The translations under genes and the position numbers were made by a program. A DNA stretch of 64,000 bases from Acidobacteriota bacterium (GTDB lineage Bacteria > Acidobacteriota > Blastocatellia > Pyrinomonadales > Pyrinomonadaceae): the NCBI GenBank assembly GCA_019239425.1, contig JAFAZX010000080.1:1-64000 (forward strand). Direction: 5' to 3'. Each line of letters starts with the position of its first letter. Within the stretch, counting starts at the first letter, position 1. Positions 1 through 8,628 of the stretch are shown here, piece by piece. Below the pieces are notes generated by a model, which was not told where the DNA came from, made no database searches, and was given only the letters and a program-made list of their open reading frames with translations.

Positions 1-1
1 C

Positions 2-1021
2 TACTGGGGCATCGGCAACGAGTCCTGGGGCTGCGGCGGCGACATGACGCCCGAGGAGTACGCGACCGAGTTCCGCAAGTTCACCGCGTGGGTGCCGACC
101 TACCAGACCGTCAAGTACAACTTCATCGCCACGGGGCCGAACGGCGCCGACGTGGGCTGGACGCGCCGCTTCTTCACGAAGCTCCTGGAGAAGGGGCCGC
201 GCATGGCCGAGCGCGTGTGGGGCTTCGGGCTGCACTACTACTCCGGCACGACGGGGAAGGGAGACCCCGTCGTCTTCACGGAGGACGAGTGGTACGAGCT
301 GATTCACCGCTCCGACCGAATGGAGTCGCTCATCCAGTCGCACTGGGCCGCGCTGGGCGAGTTAGACCCGCAGCACCACGTCCGCCTAGCCGTGGACGAG
401 TGGGGCACCTGGCACAACACGCAAGACCCGACGATGCCGCCCGGGTACCTCTACGCCTACACGAGCAGCTTGCGCGACGCGCTCGTCTCGGCCGTCAACC
501 TCGACACCTTCCAGCGCCACGCGGACAAGGTGGCGATGGCGAACCCCGCGCAGCTCGTCAACACCATCCACTCGCTCTTCCTCGCCTACGAGGACAAGTT
601 CATCGTCACGCCGAACTTCCACGTCTTCGAGATGTACACGCCGCACCAGGGCGCGCAAAGCCTGCGCACGGAGTTCATCGCCCCGCACGTCTCCTACACG
701 CGCGGCGGCGGCAGCCCCGGCCGGCAGGAGTTCTGGGGCCTGGCGGGCTCGGCCTCCCTGACGGGCAAGACCGTGACGCTCACGGCCGTTAACCCCGACG
801 CTAGAGCGGCGCGCGAGACGGAGATCGACATCGTCGGCGGGCGCGTCTCGGCGGCGCGGGCGCGCGTGCTCACCTCGACGGACATACACGCGCACAACAG
901 CTTCCAGAACCCGCGCGGGCTTGAGCCGCGCGACGAGCCGGTCACCCTGGGCGCGGGCGGCCGACTCGTCTACCGCTTCGCGCCCGCCTCCGTTACGCGC
1001 CTGACACTGACCTTGTCATGA
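2..1021 (+). CDS. alpha-L-arabinofuranosidase, GH51 (5' end outside window)
   Basis: C-terminal 339 residues of a GH51 enzyme, which removes terminal alpha-L-arabinofuranosyl groups from arabinan or arabinoxylan side chains. The fragment opens in frame with YWGIGNESWGCGG; the Glu of GNE (fragment residue 7) is the family's acid/base. A second Glu in LAVDEWGTWH (about residue 133) matches the nucleophile. The C-terminal 90 residues look like the beta-sandwich that ends GH51 proteins (SLTGKTVTLTAVNP). No export signal can be judged because the N-terminus is missing. The stop overlaps the start of the rhamnose mutarotase gene (ATGA), so the two are probably translationally coupled in a plant cell-wall sugar operon. 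Confidence 0.9.
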   Translation, partial: YWGIGNESWGCGGDMTPEEYATEFRKFTAWVPTYQTVKYNFIATGPNGADVGWTRRFFTKLLEKGPRMAERVWGFGLHYYSGTTGKGDPVVFTEDEWYELIHRSDRMESLIQSHWAALGELDPQHHVRLAVDEWGTWHNTQDPTMPPGYLYAYTSSLRDALVSAVNLDTFQRHADKVAMANPAQLVNTIHSLFLAYEDKFIVTPNFHVFEMYTPHQGAQSLRTEFIAPHVSYTRGGGSPGRQEFWGLAGSASLTGKTVTLTAVNPDARAARETEIDIVGGRVSAARARVLTSTDIHAHNSFQNPRGLEPRDEPVTLGAGGRLVYRFAPASVTRLTLTLS

Positions 1022-1332
1022 TTCGGAAAGCGTTCTTGATGAAGCTGAAGTCGGGCCACCGCGCCGAGTACGAGCGGCGGCACAGCCCCGTCTGGCCGGA
1101 GATGGAGGAGGTCTTGCGCGCGCACGGCGTGCGCAACTACTCCATCTTCCACGAGCCGGGGACGGAGCGGCTTTTCGCCTACGCGGAGGTCGAGTCGGAG
1201 GAACTCTGGCGGCAGATCGCCGAGACGGAGGTGTGCCGCCGCTGGTGGGCTTATATGAAGGATTTGATGCTGACGAACCCGGACGACAGTCCCGTCTCCG
1301 AAAATCTGGAAGAGGTCTTTCACCTCGACTGA
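1018..1332 (+). CDS. rhaM: L-rhamnose mutarotase
   Basis: A 104-residue protein of the RhaM/YiiL family (ferredoxin-like dimer) that interconverts alpha and beta anomers of L-rhamnose in the cytoplasm. Family landmarks are the N-terminal MIRKAFLMKLKSGH, the HSPVWPEMEEVL segment with its conserved His and Glu, the NYSIFHEPGTERLFAYAEVE strand pair and the WWAYMKDLM segment. Length is normal for the family. Its ATG overlaps the stop of the GH51 gene by four bases. Next to an arabinofuranosidase it suggests use of a rhamnose- and arabinose-containing polymer such as rhamnogalacturonan I. Confidence 0.93.
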   Translation: MIRKAFLMKLKSGHRAEYERRHSPVWPEMEEVLRAHGVRNYSIFHEPGTERLFAYAEVESEELWRQIAETEVCRRWWAYMKDLMLTNPDDSPVSENLEEVFHLD

Positions 1333-1855
1333 GGTGGCCGGCCGGTGCGGGCTGAAGGTCGCCGGGTTTTTGTTGGAGTGGTGAATAATCGAACCTAAAC
1401 CGCTTGCCAAAGCGCAGAATGGTGTTACAATGCGCGCATAACAAAAGCATTTAGAGCGTCGGTCCCGGATTGATGATTTTGGATTTTTCCTGTTTTTCGG
1501 ATTAGGTAAGCCCTTAACTTCCCCTCGACGCGGTCGAAATCCTAACAATTTCAAGGCATCCCCTTCGTACAGCTCGGGGAATAAGATTTGCCTGAGTTAA
1601 TCGCTCAACCGCCGCGTCCTGCTCAGATTTGGCCGCCGGCGACCGCATCTTAAACGCCCTAAAAGGTTCATCCTTGTTCGTTGGAATCAGTAGTTCTCCC
1701 CCGGCGGTTTACGGCATTCTGAGGTAACCGCTTTACCGGCGATTTTAGGTGATTTTCGACCCGTCCGGCGTCGAATCCAAAGTCAACTGTCAACAAGCAA
1801 CCAGGGCGTGGCCCGCGCGGCCGCCTCCGAAGGTTACAGAGAGGAAGCTAGAGTT
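1333..1855 (+). other. long intergenic leader before the TonB receptor
   Basis: 523 bases without a convincing gene, less GC-rich than the flanks. It contains a good sigma70-type promoter near its left end, leaving a transcribed leader of about 420 bases before the receptor's start codon. Within the leader I see several short G/C stems but no hairpin followed by a T-run and no riboswitch class that I recognise. Confidence 0.6.
1404..1431 (+). promoter_or_regulatory. predicted sigma70 promoter for the TonB receptor
   Basis: -35 TTGCCA (1404-1409), 16-bp spacer, -10 TACAAT (1426-1431). The -10 differs from TATAAT at one position. It lies 425 bases upstream of the receptor ATG, downstream of the rhaM stop and in a relatively AT-rich stretch, so it most likely drives the receptor and perhaps the glycosidase genes after it. 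Confidence 0.5.
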
Positions 1856-4800
1856 ATGCGACCGATGCAAATTATCGCGGTTGTTTTGCTGTTGGCAGTC
1901 GCCGCCGCCGGCCAGACCAACAGGGGCGGCATCGCGGGCACGGTGATGGACCAGAACGGCGCGGCCATCCCCGGCGCGTCCGTCACCGTCACCAACGTCG
2001 GCACGGGGCAGAAGCAGACGGTGACGACCTCAGACGACGGCGCCTTCCAGGTGCAGTCGCTCGACCCCGTGGTCTACAGCATCACGGTTGAGGCCCAGGG
2101 GTTCAAGACCGCGACCGTGCAGAGCCTGAAGGTGGACACGGCGACGACGGCCAGCGCCAACATCATCATGGAGCCGGGTTCGGTCGGCGACCAGGTGACG
2201 GTGGTGGCCGACGCGCCGCTCATCAACACCGAGTCGGGCACGGCGACGACGACCGTCTCGCAGCGGCAGATTCAGGACATCCCGCTCAACAACCGCAGCG
2301 TGCTCGACCTGGCGCTGACGGCCCCGAACGTCACGGGCGACGTGGGCAGCGAAGACCCGGGCGTGTCCGGCGACCAGCCCGTCCCCGGCTTCAACCTCAA
2401 CGTCAACGGCGGCCGCGCCGGGAGCACCGCCATCCTCGCGGACGGCGTGAACAACACGGGCGTCGGCATCGCGCGCTCGGTCGTCAGCTTCACGCCCGAG
2501 ACGGTGCAGGAGTTCACCGTCCAGACCTCCGCCTTCTCGGCCGAGTTCGGCAACACCGGCGGCGGCGTCGTTAACGCGTCGACGAAGTCGGGCACCAACG
2601 ACTTCAACGGCATCGCGCTCTGGTACACGCGCAACCCGAAGTTCAACGCGACCCCCTTCACCACGAGCACCGCCGCGCGCCCGAAGAACAACCTGCGCTA
2701 CAACCAGGTGTCGGTGACGGTCGGCGGCCCCGTCTACCTCCCGCGCTTCGGCGAGGGCGGCCGCAGGCTCTACAGCGGCAAGAACAAGACCTTCTTCTTC
2801 TTCGCCTACGAGCCGCGCTGGCGGCAGGATTTCCTGACCGGCTCGGCGCTGGTGCCGACGGCCGCGGAACTCTCGGGCAACTTCAACAACCTCACCCGCA
2901 CGTCGAGCGGCCTCGTGCCGACCGCGGTCGCCTTGCAGTTCGGCCAGACCTCGGTCGGCAACGCGAACATCTACCAGCAGTTCGTCCTCTTCCAGGGCCG
3001 GCTGGTGCCGATCCAGCTCGCGACGGGGAACCAGTACTGCCAGTTCAACGACCCGCGCCGCATCGTCGTCAACCAGACGGTCAACATCGGCGGCACGCCG
3101 ACCGTCATCCAGACGCCGCAGTGCACGTCGGCGACTAACGCCACCCCGAACCCGAGCCTGAACATCATCCCGCAGGAGTTCATCGACCCCATCGCGCGCC
3201 AGATTCTTTTGAACGAGCCGCCGCCCGGGCCCCAGGGCTACTTCCTCGACAACGGCTTCATCCGCAACGCCTACATCCAGCGCTCGGTCACGCAGAACGA
3301 GACGCGCTACACGTTGCGGCTCGACCACAACTTCACCGACAAGTTCAAGGCCAACTTCCGCTACTCCCTGACGCCGGCCATCGCCGTGCGCGGCTCGGGC
3401 GGGGACATCAACGGCAACACCGGCGTCTTCAGCGACGCCCGCCAGTTCCTGCTGGCCTTCAACAACATCGTCTCGCCCTCGATTGTCAACGACCTGCGGC
3501 TCAGCTACACCCGCGGCAACTTCAGCGAGGACTACTCGCCCGAGTTCTCGATCAAGGGCGGCCGCAGCTACGCCCGCGAGATCGGGCTCCCTTCCTTGAC
3601 GCAGGGCGGCATCCCGCTCTTCCTGCTCACGCAGGACGGGCAGACCTACACGGGCGCCGACATCGGCGCGGCCGCCTCGACCAACAACTTCAACGTCGAG
3701 CAGCGCTACAACATCAACGACATCGTCTACTGGACGCGCGGCAACCAGACCTGGAAGTTCGGCGTCGACCTCGACGACGCGCGGCTGACGGTCACGCCCT
3801 TCTTCTCGGCCTCGGGCGGCCGCTGGCAGTTCCGCGTCGTCAACACCAGCAACAACCGCGGGACGGCCGTCACGGCCGGCGGCAACGAGTTCGCCAGCCT
3901 GCTCATCGGCGTGCCCAACGTCGTGGACGTGCGCCCCATCCTGCTCGACTACGACTACCGCTGGAAGAGCGGCGCCCTCTTCGTCCAGAACGACTGGAAG
4001 GTCAAGCCGAACCTGACCCTGAACCTCGGCCTGCGCTACTCGCTCCAGTACCCGCGGCGCGAGGCGCACAACCTCCAAGGCGTCTTCCGCCCCGACCTGA
4101 ACCAGACCTTCGCGCTCACCGACGCGCAGCGCCGCACGCTGGCGGGCAACGTCGGCGTGACGCTGGCGGCCAGCGACCCGATCCCGAGCTACATCCCGAC
4201 GCAGGTCGTCACCCCGGCCTTCGCCTTCTCGGGGCGCGGCGGCCGGTCGCCCTACCTGACGCCCGTCGACTACCTCGGCTTCGAGCCGCGCTTCGGCTTC
4301 GCCTACCAGCCGAAGATGAAGTTGTTCGGCCTCGACTTTGAGAAGCGCTCGCTCGTCCTGCGCGGCGGCTACGGCATCTCGCACCTGCCGCTGACGGGCA
4401 ACAACCGCAACCCGAGCCCGGACTTCGGCGGCTTCATCAGCGCCAGCACGCTGGCCAACGGCTCCTCGGGCACGGCCGCCACGACGCTGCCCATCCGCCT
4501 CTCGGACAACCCGGCGCTCTTCGGCACGGTCGGGTCGCTCGACACGCTGCTCGGCACCGACGCGAACGGGTTGGTCTACCAGCGCAGCCTCGCCATCAAC
4601 GCCTTCGCCCTCGACCCCTCGACTCCCAACATCGGCAAGGTGCCGTACTCCGAGAACTGGAACTTCTCGATGCAGTTCGAGCCGTTCCACAACTCGGTCG
4701 TCGAGGTGGCCTACGTCGGCAACCGCGGCCACCGCCTCTTCCTGCCGCAGGTCAATATCAACCCGCGCCAGACCGCGACCATCGATTTCGTCGAGTCGCT

Positions 4801-6070
4801 CGGCTCCAACACCGACATCACCGGCAACATCAACGACCCGCTCGGCCGCCTGAACCTGCAGGGCTCGGTCATCACGATCAGCCGCGCCAGCGTCTTCAGC
4901 CAGTTCCTCGGGTTCGACCCGCTCAACCAGTACTTCGACCCGTCGGCCAGCAGCATCCGCCACGCCGGCTACATCGACTTCCGGCGCCGGGTCGGGCGCG
5001 GCCTGACCTTCTCGGCCAACTACACCCGCGCCAAGTCCATCGACACGGCCTCGGACGCCTCGCCCGACACGCGCGTGCTCTCGACGGGCCAGGCGCGCGG
5101 CCAGGTCTCGCTGGGCGGCGCGCTTAAGAACGACCGCGCCATCTCGACCTTCGACATCAAGAACAACTTCAGCTCGACGGCCATCTGGGACCTGCCCATC
5201 GGCCGCGGCCGCTCGTTCCTCACCGACGCGGCGCCGTTGGTTGACGCGGTGTTCGGCCGCTGGACGATCTCGGGCGTCTTCCGCATGCCGGGCGGGACGC
5301 CGTTCCTGCCGTTCATCACCGACCCGAACAAGCTCGGCGGCACCATCTTCAACCGCGTCGTCCGCCCCGACATCGTCGAGGGCGTGCCCCTGCGGAACCC
5401 GCTCTGGACGCGCGACTGCCCCATCGGCGCCTCCGTGCCGAAGACGGGCTGCGAACCCTACATCAACCCGGCCGCCTTCATGCGCCCGGTCAAGGGGACG
5501 CTCGGCAACGCCCCGCGCACGCTCGACGTCCGGCCGCCGCGCCAGGAGTACTTCGACCTCTCGCTGTCGAAGGACTTCCCGTGGCCTTTCGCCGGCAACG
5601 AGAAGCGGAAGATCAACTTCCGCGTGGACGCCATCAACGTCTTCAACCACCCGAACTTCCGCTACAACAACACGGGCAACACGCCCTTCGGCCTCGGCAC
5701 CTTCCCGACCGAGTTGACGGGCGAGAGCTTGAACGGCGTCCGGCAGCCGATCACGGCGGCCGAGTTCGCGACCTGGCAGGCGTTCGACCCGGCCAACCGC
5801 TCGGGCGTGACGCTCCAGCAGGTGCGCAACGTCGTCAACGCCACGCGCCTCAATAGCGGCGCCGGCAACCTGCCGGACAACTTCTTCCACGTCCAGCTCC
5901 CGCAGGGCTTCGCGACGAGAGACCCGCTCTCGTTCGACATCACGTCGCTGGAGGGCTACAAGCTCTACCGCCTGCGTCAGACCTACGACCAGAACTTCGG
6001 GACGCTGACGGGCCAGTTCTCGGGCCAGAACGCGCGCTACGTCCAGTTCGGCCTCAGAATCTTCTTCTAA
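1856..6070 (+). CDS. Oar-like TonB-dependent receptor with N-terminal carboxypeptidase-regulatory domain
   Basis: A 1404-residue outer-membrane receptor. The ATG at 1856 is chosen over an in-frame upstream start because GAGAGGAA precedes it at good spacing and it gives a clean signal peptide (MRPMQIIAVVLLLAVAAAGQ). Residues about 22-105 form a carboxypeptidase-D-regulatory-like Ig fold (GTVMDQNGAAIPGASVTVTN). The plug follows (PLINTESGTATTTVSQRQIQ, DIPLNNRSVLDLALTAPN, TVQEFTVQTSAFSAEFGNTG). The rest is a long barrel ending in LRIFF with the terminal Phe typical of outer-membrane proteins. This architecture is abundant in Acidobacteriota. Its position directly upstream of GH95, GH65-like and PL22 genes suggests it imports a pectin-derived oligosaccharide; the substrate is inference. 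Confidence 0.93.
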   Translation: MRPMQIIAVVLLLAVAAAGQTNRGGIAGTVMDQNGAAIPGASVTVTNVGTGQKQTVTTSDDGAFQVQSLDPVVYSITVEAQGFKTATVQSLKVDTATTASANIIMEPGSVGDQVTVVADAPLINTESGTATTTVSQRQIQDIPLNNRSVLDLALTAPNVTGDVGSEDPGVSGDQPVPGFNLNVNGGRAGSTAILADGVNNTGVGIARSVVSFTPETVQEFTVQTSAFSAEFGNTGGGVVNASTKSGTNDFNGIALWYTRNPKFNATPFTTSTAARPKNNLRYNQVSVTVGGPVYLPRFGEGGRRLYSGKNKTFFFFAYEPRWRQDFLTGSALVPTAAELSGNFNNLTRTSSGLVPTAVALQFGQTSVGNANIYQQFVLFQGRLVPIQLATGNQYCQFNDPRRIVVNQTVNIGGTPTVIQTPQCTSATNATPNPSLNIIPQEFIDPIARQILLNEPPPGPQGYFLDNGFIRNAYIQRSVTQNETRYTLRLDHNFTDKFKANFRYSLTPAIAVRGSGGDINGNTGVFSDARQFLLAFNNIVSPSIVNDLRLSYTRGNFSEDYSPEFSIKGGRSYAREIGLPSLTQGGIPLFLLTQDGQTYTGADIGAAASTNNFNVEQRYNINDIVYWTRGNQTWKFGVDLDDARLTVTPFFSASGGRWQFRVVNTSNNRGTAVTAGGNEFASLLIGVPNVVDVRPILLDYDYRWKSGALFVQNDWKVKPNLTLNLGLRYSLQYPRREAHNLQGVFRPDLNQTFALTDAQRRTLAGNVGVTLAASDPIPSYIPTQVVTPAFAFSGRGGRSPYLTPVDYLGFEPRFGFAYQPKMKLFGLDFEKRSLVLRGGYGISHLPLTGNNRNPSPDFGGFISASTLANGSSGTAATTLPIRLSDNPALFGTVGSLDTLLGTDANGLVYQRSLAINAFALDPSTPNIGKVPYSENWNFSMQFEPFHNSVVEVAYVGNRGHRLFLPQVNINPRQTATIDFVESLGSNTDITGNINDPLGRLNLQGSVITISRASVFSQFLGFDPLNQYFDPSASSIRHAGYIDFRRRVGRGLTFSANYTRAKSIDTASDASPDTRVLSTGQARGQVSLGGALKNDRAISTFDIKNNFSSTAIWDLPIGRGRSFLTDAAPLVDAVFGRWTISGVFRMPGGTPFLPFITDPNKLGGTIFNRVVRPDIVEGVPLRNPLWTRDCPIGASVPKTGCEPYINPAAFMRPVKGTLGNAPRTLDVRPPRQEYFDLSLSKDFPWPFAGNEKRKINFRVDAINVFNHPNFRYNNTGNTPFGLGTFPTELTGESLNGVRQPITAAEFATWQAFDPANRSGVTLQQVRNVVNATRLNSGAGNLPDNFFHVQLPQGFATRDPLSFDITSLEGYKLYRLRQTYDQNFGTLTGQFSGQNARYVQFGLRIFF

Positions 6071-6095
6071 AACGGAGGAGGTTCCTTTGACAGGG

Positions 6096-6133
6096 GTGGC
6101 GCCGTCGCTGTTCGCGGACAGTGCCGGCGCCAC
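6096..6133 (+). terminator. hairpin between the TonB receptor and GH95 genes
   Basis: A perfect 9-bp stem (GTGGCGCCG at 6096-6104 with CGGCGCCAC at 6125-6133) around a 20-base loop, 25 bases after the receptor stop and followed by a pyrimidine-rich run without a true T-tract. It could be a weak terminator, or a processing or stability hairpin that lowers expression of the downstream glycosidase genes relative to the receptor. Confidence 0.45.
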
Positions 6134-6171
6134 TTCTCTTATCACTTCTTTTCCAAGCGGAGGGGCACGGC

Positions 6172-8628
6172 TTGCTCTCGAAGGGCCAGGCAAAGACGAA
6201 GCTCGCGGCCGCCGCCTTACTCGTCCTCTTCGCATCGCTGGGCCGCGCGGACGCCGCGGCGCGGGAGTTTCTCGTCTGGTTCGACGCGCCCGCGCGCGCG
6301 TTCACGCAGTCCGTCCCCCTCGGGAGCGGGCGACTCGGCGCGATGGTCTTCGGCGGGGTCGGCGAGGAGCGCGTGGTGCTCAACGAAGGCTCGCTCTGGT
6401 CCGGCTCGCCGCAGGACGCAGACCGCCCGGACGCCGCCGAGTACCTGCCCGAGATTCGGCGTCTCTTATTTGAAGGCAAGAACGTCGAGGCCGAGAAACT
6501 GACCTACGCGCACTTCACCAGCCGCGGCCCAGGCTCCGGCCGCGGCGCTGGCAGAGACTTGCAGTACGGCTCTTATCAGGAGCTGGGCAAGCTGCTCCTC
6601 AAGTTCGACGCGGGCGAGGCGGGCGCCGCGGACTACCGCCGCGAGCTCGACCTATCGCGCGCCGTCGCGCGCGTCACCTACACGCGGGCGGGGACGCGCT
6701 ACACGCGCGAGTATTTCACGAGCGCGCCCGACGAAGCCGTGGTCATACGCCTGACCGCCGACAAACCTGCCGCCATCTCGTTCGACGCCACGCTCGAACG
6801 ACCCGAGCGCTTCGAGGTTCAGGCCGACGGCGCGCACGGCCTTCTGATGACGGGCCAGCTCAATAACGGCACCGACGGCAAAGGAATGAAGTACGCCGCG
6901 CGCCTCCGCGTCGTCGGCCGCGGCGGCGACGTCCGGGCCGACGAGAAGGCCGTGCGCGTGTCGAAGGCTGACGAGGTCTTGCTCTTCGTCACGGCCGCGA
7001 CCGACTACATGGGCTTCGCCGGCCGCCGCACGCCCGACCCGCCCGCCGCCTCCGCGCGCGACATGCAGCGGGCCGCGTCGAAGTCTTACCGACAACTCCT
7101 CGACGCGCACGTCGCGGACTACAGACGCTACTTCGACCGCGTCACTCTCAGCCTCGGCCCCTCGAACACGCCTTCGGCCGCGCTGCCCACGCCCGCGCGC
7201 CTGAAGGCCGCGGCCGAGGGCGCGGGCGACCCGGGCCTCGCCGCGCTCTACTTCAACTTCGGGCGCTACCTGCTCATCTCAAGCTCGCGGCCTGCGGGCC
7301 TGCCCGCCAACCTGCAAGGCATCTGGGCCGAGGGCGTGCAGGCCCCCTGGAACGCGGACTGGCACCTCAACGTCAACGTCCAGATGAACTACTGGCCCGC
7401 GGAGGTCACGAACCTCTCGGAGCTGCACGCGCCCCTCTTCGCCCTCATCGGTTCTCTACAGGGGCCGGGCGCGCGCACGGCCCGCGCCTACTACGGCGCG
7501 CGCGGGTGGGTCGCGCACGTCATCACGAACCCCTGGGGCTACACCTCGCCCGGCGAGGGCGCGTCGTGGGGCTCGACGACGACCGGCTCGGCCTGGCTCT
7601 GCCAGCACCTCTGGGAGCACTACCTCTTCACGCGCGACCGCGTGTTCCTGCGCCGCGCCTACCCGGTCATGAAAGGCTCGGCCCGCTTCTATGCCGACTT
7701 CCTCGTCGAAGAGCCGAAGCACCACTGGCTCGTCACCGCGCCGGCCAACTCGCCCGAGAACGCGTACCTTCTGCCCGACGGCGGCAAGGCGAACGTCTGC
7801 ATGGGGCCGACCTACGACATGCAACTGCTCCGCTACCTCTTCAAGGCGACCGCCGAGGCCGCGCACATTTTAGGCGTGGACGCGGAGTTTCAGAGGGAGC
7901 TTTCGGAGAAGGGTGCGCGCCTCGCGCCGACGCGGGTCGCGCGGGACGGCCGCGTCATGGAGTGGCTCGAAGAGTACGGCGAGCCGGAGCCGACGCACCG
8001 GCACGTCTCGCACCTCTGGGGCTTGTACCCGGGCGACGAGATCAGCCGGGACAAGACTCCGCAGTTGGCCGACGCGGCGCGGAAGACCTTGGAGGCGCGC
8101 GGCGACGTGTCCACCGGCTGGTCGCTCGCGCACAAGATGAACCTCTGGGCCAGGCTCGGCGACGGCGAGCGCGCGCACAGGCTTCTAACACTTTTGCTCA
8201 CGCCCGTCGACTTTCGCGGCGAGGTCGCGGGCGTGCGCTTCAACGGCGGGACGTACGAAAACCTCTTCGACGCGCACCCGCCCTTCCAGATAGACGGCAA
8301 CTTCGGCGCGACCGCAGGGGTTGCCGAGATGCTTCTGCAAAGCCACGACGGCACCGTGCGCCTTCTGCCCGCGCTCCCTTCCGCGTGGAATGAAGGAAGC
8401 GTGACGGGACTGCGCGCGCGGGGCGGCTTCGAGCTGGACATCGTTTGGAAGGAAGGGAAGTTGAAGGCGGCCACGCTCCGCGCAAGGCTGGGCGGGACGT
8501 GCCGTCTCGCGTACGGTTCGAAGGTTATCGAGTTGAAGACGCGCCCCGGCGGCGTCTACAGGTTTGACGGTCTGCTCCGGACTTTGAAGGAAGAGAGCGG
8601 GAAAGCACGGAAGGCGAATCGCGCATGA
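6172..8628 (+). CDS. glycoside hydrolase family 95 (alpha-L-fucosidase or alpha-L-galactosidase)
   Basis: An 818-residue GH95 enzyme with an (alpha/alpha)6 barrel; the family hydrolyses alpha-1,2-L-fucosyl or L-galactosyl groups by inversion. The start is placed at TTG 6172 because GCGGAGGGG precedes it by six bases and a signal peptide follows (KTKLAAAALLVLFASLGRADA). Residues 30-290 are the beta-rich N-terminal domain (VPLGSGRLGAMVFGG). Catalytic landmarks are NYWPAE (N406), the Glu of NSPEN (E529, proposed acid) and IDGNFG (D708). It overlaps the next gene (ATGA). Fucose and galactose occur in rhamnogalacturonan II and xyloglucan, in keeping with the neighbouring pectin genes. Confidence 0.92.
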   Translation: MLSKGQAKTKLAAAALLVLFASLGRADAAAREFLVWFDAPARAFTQSVPLGSGRLGAMVFGGVGEERVVLNEGSLWSGSPQDADRPDAAEYLPEIRRLLFEGKNVEAEKLTYAHFTSRGPGSGRGAGRDLQYGSYQELGKLLLKFDAGEAGAADYRRELDLSRAVARVTYTRAGTRYTREYFTSAPDEAVVIRLTADKPAAISFDATLERPERFEVQADGAHGLLMTGQLNNGTDGKGMKYAARLRVVGRGGDVRADEKAVRVSKADEVLLFVTAATDYMGFAGRRTPDPPAASARDMQRAASKSYRQLLDAHVADYRRYFDRVTLSLGPSNTPSAALPTPARLKAAAEGAGDPGLAALYFNFGRYLLISSSRPAGLPANLQGIWAEGVQAPWNADWHLNVNVQMNYWPAEVTNLSELHAPLFALIGSLQGPGARTARAYYGARGWVAHVITNPWGYTSPGEGASWGSTTTGSAWLCQHLWEHYLFTRDRVFLRRAYPVMKGSARFYADFLVEEPKHHWLVTAPANSPENAYLLPDGGKANVCMGPTYDMQLLRYLFKATAEAAHILGVDAEFQRELSEKGARLAPTRVARDGRVMEWLEEYGEPEPTHRHVSHLWGLYPGDEISRDKTPQLADAARKTLEARGDVSTGWSLAHKMNLWARLGDGERAHRLLTLLLTPVDFRGEVAGVRFNGGTYENLFDAHPPFQIDGNFGATAGVAEMLLQSHDGTVRLLPALPSAWNEGSVTGLRARGGFELDIVWKEGKLKAATLRARLGGTCRLAYGSKVIELKTRPGGVYRFDGLLRTLKEESGKARKANRA

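Noticed and set aside
2030..6235. A 1401-codon open frame on the minus strand opposite the TonB receptor gene
   Set aside because: Extreme Arg/Ala/Val/Glu composition typical of antisense frames in GC-rich genes; no ribosome-binding site or recognisable domain, while the plus strand has a complete receptor.
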